Assembly (NCBI GenBank): GCA_964453035.1
Contig: CAYVOX010000090.1
Coordinates: 1 to 13,646 of the forward strand
From: CAYVOX01 sp964453035
Lineage (GTDB): Bacteria; Chloroflexota; Anaerolineae; Anaerolineales; Anaerolineaceae
Direction: 5' to 3'
DNA: 13,646 nucleotides
A program made the position numbers and the translations under genes. How positions within the stretch are numbered: the stretch's first letter is position 1; every line of letters begins with the position of its first letter. The notes under the pieces were generated by a model that saw only the letters and a program-made list of their open reading frames with translations, was not told the origin of the DNA and searched no databases. Below, piece by piece: positions 11,752-13,646 of the stretch.

Positions 11752-13646
11752 ATGTCTATCTTCGACATAAACTGCCCCAACTGCCAGCGATCCATCCCGC
11801 GCCACGCGGAGGTTTGCCCGTATTGCTCCGCGCCGCTCAAAGGGGGGAAACGCATTTGCGCCGCCTGCGGGACGCAAAACCCCGGCGATGCCGTTTATTG
11901 CAGCAAATGTGGTGAAGCCCTGGCGCAATCCGCCGCGCCGGAGATTAACCAGAACCGCTGGCAGCGCTCCCCCGGAGACTTTGCCGCGCGGGTGGATGCT
12001 GGCGACCTGCAGGGCTTCGTCAAGCGCGAGCTCTTCATCTCGCCAGGTACACAGGCCCTTTTGTTGATCGGCGGCAGCCCGCAAACCGCATTTGAGCCCG
12101 GCACCCACACGCTGGAAACGCTTGGGGAACGGTTAAGCCGCATGCTGACCGGCGCTCCATCTAAAGTTGTGGCTCTGCTGGTGGATGTGACTCCCACCAC
12201 GCTTGATTTTCACCTGGGCGGCGCGTTTACCAAAGACCCGCTCAAAGTCGGCATCTCGCTGCAGCTAGATGTGCGCATCAAAGATGCCAACGCCTTTCTC
12301 ATCAACCGCATGCGCGACCAGCAGCGCTACAGCGTGGAAGAACTGCGCGTTTCACTTTACCCGCAGGTCACTCAGGTGGTACAGACCTGGGTTGCCAGCC
12401 ACACGGTTGAACAGCTTGCCACCGACCTGACGCTGCGTGAACGGCTGGAGATGGCGCTGGATGACGCGCTAGAAATCTCCCTGCAGCAATCCGGCCTGGT
12501 ACTGGAGCAGGTGCGCGCGCTGGAATTTAACCTGGAAGTGCGTGACCGGGCCAGTCAGATCCAGCATGAATACGCGCTGCAAATCTCAGAAGCTGAAGCG
12601 CAGGCCCAGGGTAAGACGCGCCTGGTTGACGCCACAGCCCAACTGGATCTGGCTAAACTGCGCGATGAGACCCTCCAGGTTGAGATGTACGAGAAACGCC
12701 TGGCATTATATGACCGCACCCGCCAGGCCATTGAAGGCGACCGCATGAAGCGGCTGCGCTCTGATGCAGATTTTGCGCAGTTCATGATTGATCTGGATTT
12801 TGAAGGCGTGCTGCGCCAGAAAGAACGTGATGATCTATTGCTTGCCTGGCAAGAATCCCGCCAGGATCACGATTTAGCCCGCGCTCACCTGCTGGCCAAA
12901 CTGGATGCCGAGCGTCGTTTTGAGTTGCGCATGCTGGATTTGCGCCAGCAAGGTGAAATTGACGTGGCGCGGTTGACCAACGAGCAGGAAATTGCCCGCA
13001 AGCGCGCCAACTTTGAATACGAAAGCAGCCTCAAACTGGCCGACCAGCAGTTGGAATTAGAGCGCAAGAAAATTGAATTGCAGCGTGAGCGCGATAAGGC
13101 TGAGGCAGAGCGGCGCAATCTGGCGCTGGATCTAACCTTGAATGAACGCCAGAAGATGCGCAGCGAGGAAGAGGCTGACCTGACCCTGGCTGAACTGGCC
13201 CTGGAGAAAATGAGCGGGCTGCGCCGGCGCAACAAGGAACTGGACCTGAGAATCGAACGGATTGACCTGGAGGAGCGCAAACGCATTGACCGCGAGGACG
13301 AACTGGCCCGCAAGCGCGAAACCCTGGAACTGGAACTCAAGAAGATGGAAGCCGAAGAGCGGCGCGACGCAGCCCGCCGCGAGCATGAACTTCGCAGGAT
13401 GGTGGAAAGCGCCAGGTTGACCGTCGAACAACTGATTGCCTCCGCGCCCGCTGAACAGGCTCAATTGCTTTCCGCATTGCGCACTACCGAACTGCTGCAG
13501 GGCTACAGCGACACGCAGATCATGGCGCTGCTGCATGCCAACGCCCCCGAGGTGATGCTGGCTGTGGTGCAAAAGATGCGGTCGGCCAATTTCGGCAAGG
13601 CAGGCGGCGATGAAGACAAACTGTATGAATGGTTGAAGAAGAATTA
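11752..13646 (+). CDS. Zinc-ribbon SPFH-domain protein with a very long coiled coil (YdjI-like); open at the window end
   Basis: AGGAGG at 11741-11746 precedes the ATG at 11752. The frame is open for 631 codons and the window ends on TA, so the stop (TAA or TAG) is probably the next base. Residues 8-53 are two zinc ribbons: C8/C11/C22/C25 and C36/C39/C50/C53. Residues ~68-265 form an SPFH domain (VKRELFISPGTQALLLIGG...FEPGTHTL...VGISLQLDVRIKDANAFL...LVLEQVRALEFNL). Residues ~265-560 are an almost unbroken charged coiled coil (A, E, R, Q, L), as in flotillins. The end (VEQLIASAPAEQAQLL... YEWLKKN) is helical. In Bacillus subtilis the zinc-ribbon SPFH protein YdjI works with PspA, an ESCRT-III superfamily member, at membranes under stress. 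Together with the two ESCRT-III-like genes here, that supports a membrane platform role. Confidence 0.85.
   Translation, partial: MSIFDINCPNCQRSIPRHAEVCPYCSAPLKGGKRICAACGTQNPGDAVYCSKCGEALAQSAAPEINQNRWQRSPGDFAARVDAGDLQGFVKRELFISPGTQALLLIGGSPQTAFEPGTHTLETLGERLSRMLTGAPSKVVALLVDVTPTTLDFHLGGAFTKDPLKVGISLQLDVRIKDANAFLINRMRDQQRYSVEELRVSLYPQVTQVVQTWVASHTVEQLATDLTLRERLEMALDDALEISLQQSGLVLEQVRALEFNLEVRDRASQIQHEYALQISEAEAQAQGKTRLVDATAQLDLAKLRDETLQVEMYEKRLALYDRTRQAIEGDRMKRLRSDADFAQFMIDLDFEGVLRQKERDDLLLAWQESRQDHDLARAHLLAKLDAERRFELRMLDLRQQGEIDVARLTNEQEIARKRANFEYESSLKLADQQLELERKKIELQRERDKAEAERRNLALDLTLNERQKMRSEEEADLTLAELALEKMSGLRRRNKELDLRIERIDLEERKRIDREDELARKRETLELELKKMEAEERRDAARREHELRRMVESARLTVEQLIASAPAEQAQLLSALRTTELLQGYSDTQIMALLHANAPEVMLAVVQKMRSANFGKAGGDEDKLYEWLKKN

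Noticed and set aside
1..13646. CRISPR arrays, tRNA/rRNA genes, insertion sequences
   Set aside because: I found no regularly spaced repeat arrays, tRNA-like cloverleaf, rRNA sequence or transposase frames on either strand by reading.

Overview
The window reads as a bacterial accessory locus: high G+C, Shine-Dalgarno sites, one textbook sigma-70-type promoter, a Hanks-type Ser/Thr kinase and a retroelement accessory gene. The gene mix (Avd, FGE-sulfatase fold, PQQ-like propeller, zinc-ribbon SPFH protein) would fit a Chloroflexota/Anaerolineae-like or similarly complex bacterium, but nothing here fixes the taxon. All recognised genes lie on the + strand.

Region 1 (1-~610) is the edge of a diversity-generating retroelement (DGR). 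It holds the 3' part of an avd gene, then an AAC-rich template repeat (TR, ~350-450) that in one frame spells the end of an FGE/C-type-lectin fold (GGSWNN...GFRCA), then ~160 nt with three successive hairpins and no convincing gene. No reverse transcriptase follows the TR, so it must lie upstream of the window or be lost.

Region 2 (~611-1971) has three spaced ACAAAACG repeats, a strong promoter (TTGACA-17 bp-TATAGT) bracketed by a 9-bp inverted repeat, and a gene for an excisionase-type HTH plus zinc-finger protein, a likely regulator.

Region 3 (2095-13646) is a tightly packed operon-like run of eight genes. It opens with two consecutive pairs, each an ESCRT-III-like coiled-coil protein followed by an ATPase with an MIT-like N-terminus and a Vps4/CDC48-class AAA+ domain. 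The first ATPase is strikingly Vps4-like; both coiled-coil proteins end in MIM1-like motifs of the kind that bind MIT domains. Next come a Ser/Thr kinase fused to an FGE-sulfatase domain, whose C-terminus aligns without gaps to the TR (a DGR variable-region candidate); a 926-residue scaffold (zinc ribbon, PQQ-like propeller, TPR-like helices, Ig-like domain, double zinc ribbon); an SPFH-like protein with two membrane segments; and a zinc-ribbon SPFH protein with a very long coiled coil, cut at the window end two bases into what is probably its stop codon.

Working model (inference): a kinase with a diversifiable ligand-binding surface senses a target, signals through the scaffold and SPFH membrane platform, and controls assembly and ATP-driven disassembly of two ESCRT-III-like polymers. 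This would be a bacterial membrane-remodelling or membrane-defence system with a hypervariable sensor. The parts list is well supported; the way they work together is not shown by sequence alone.
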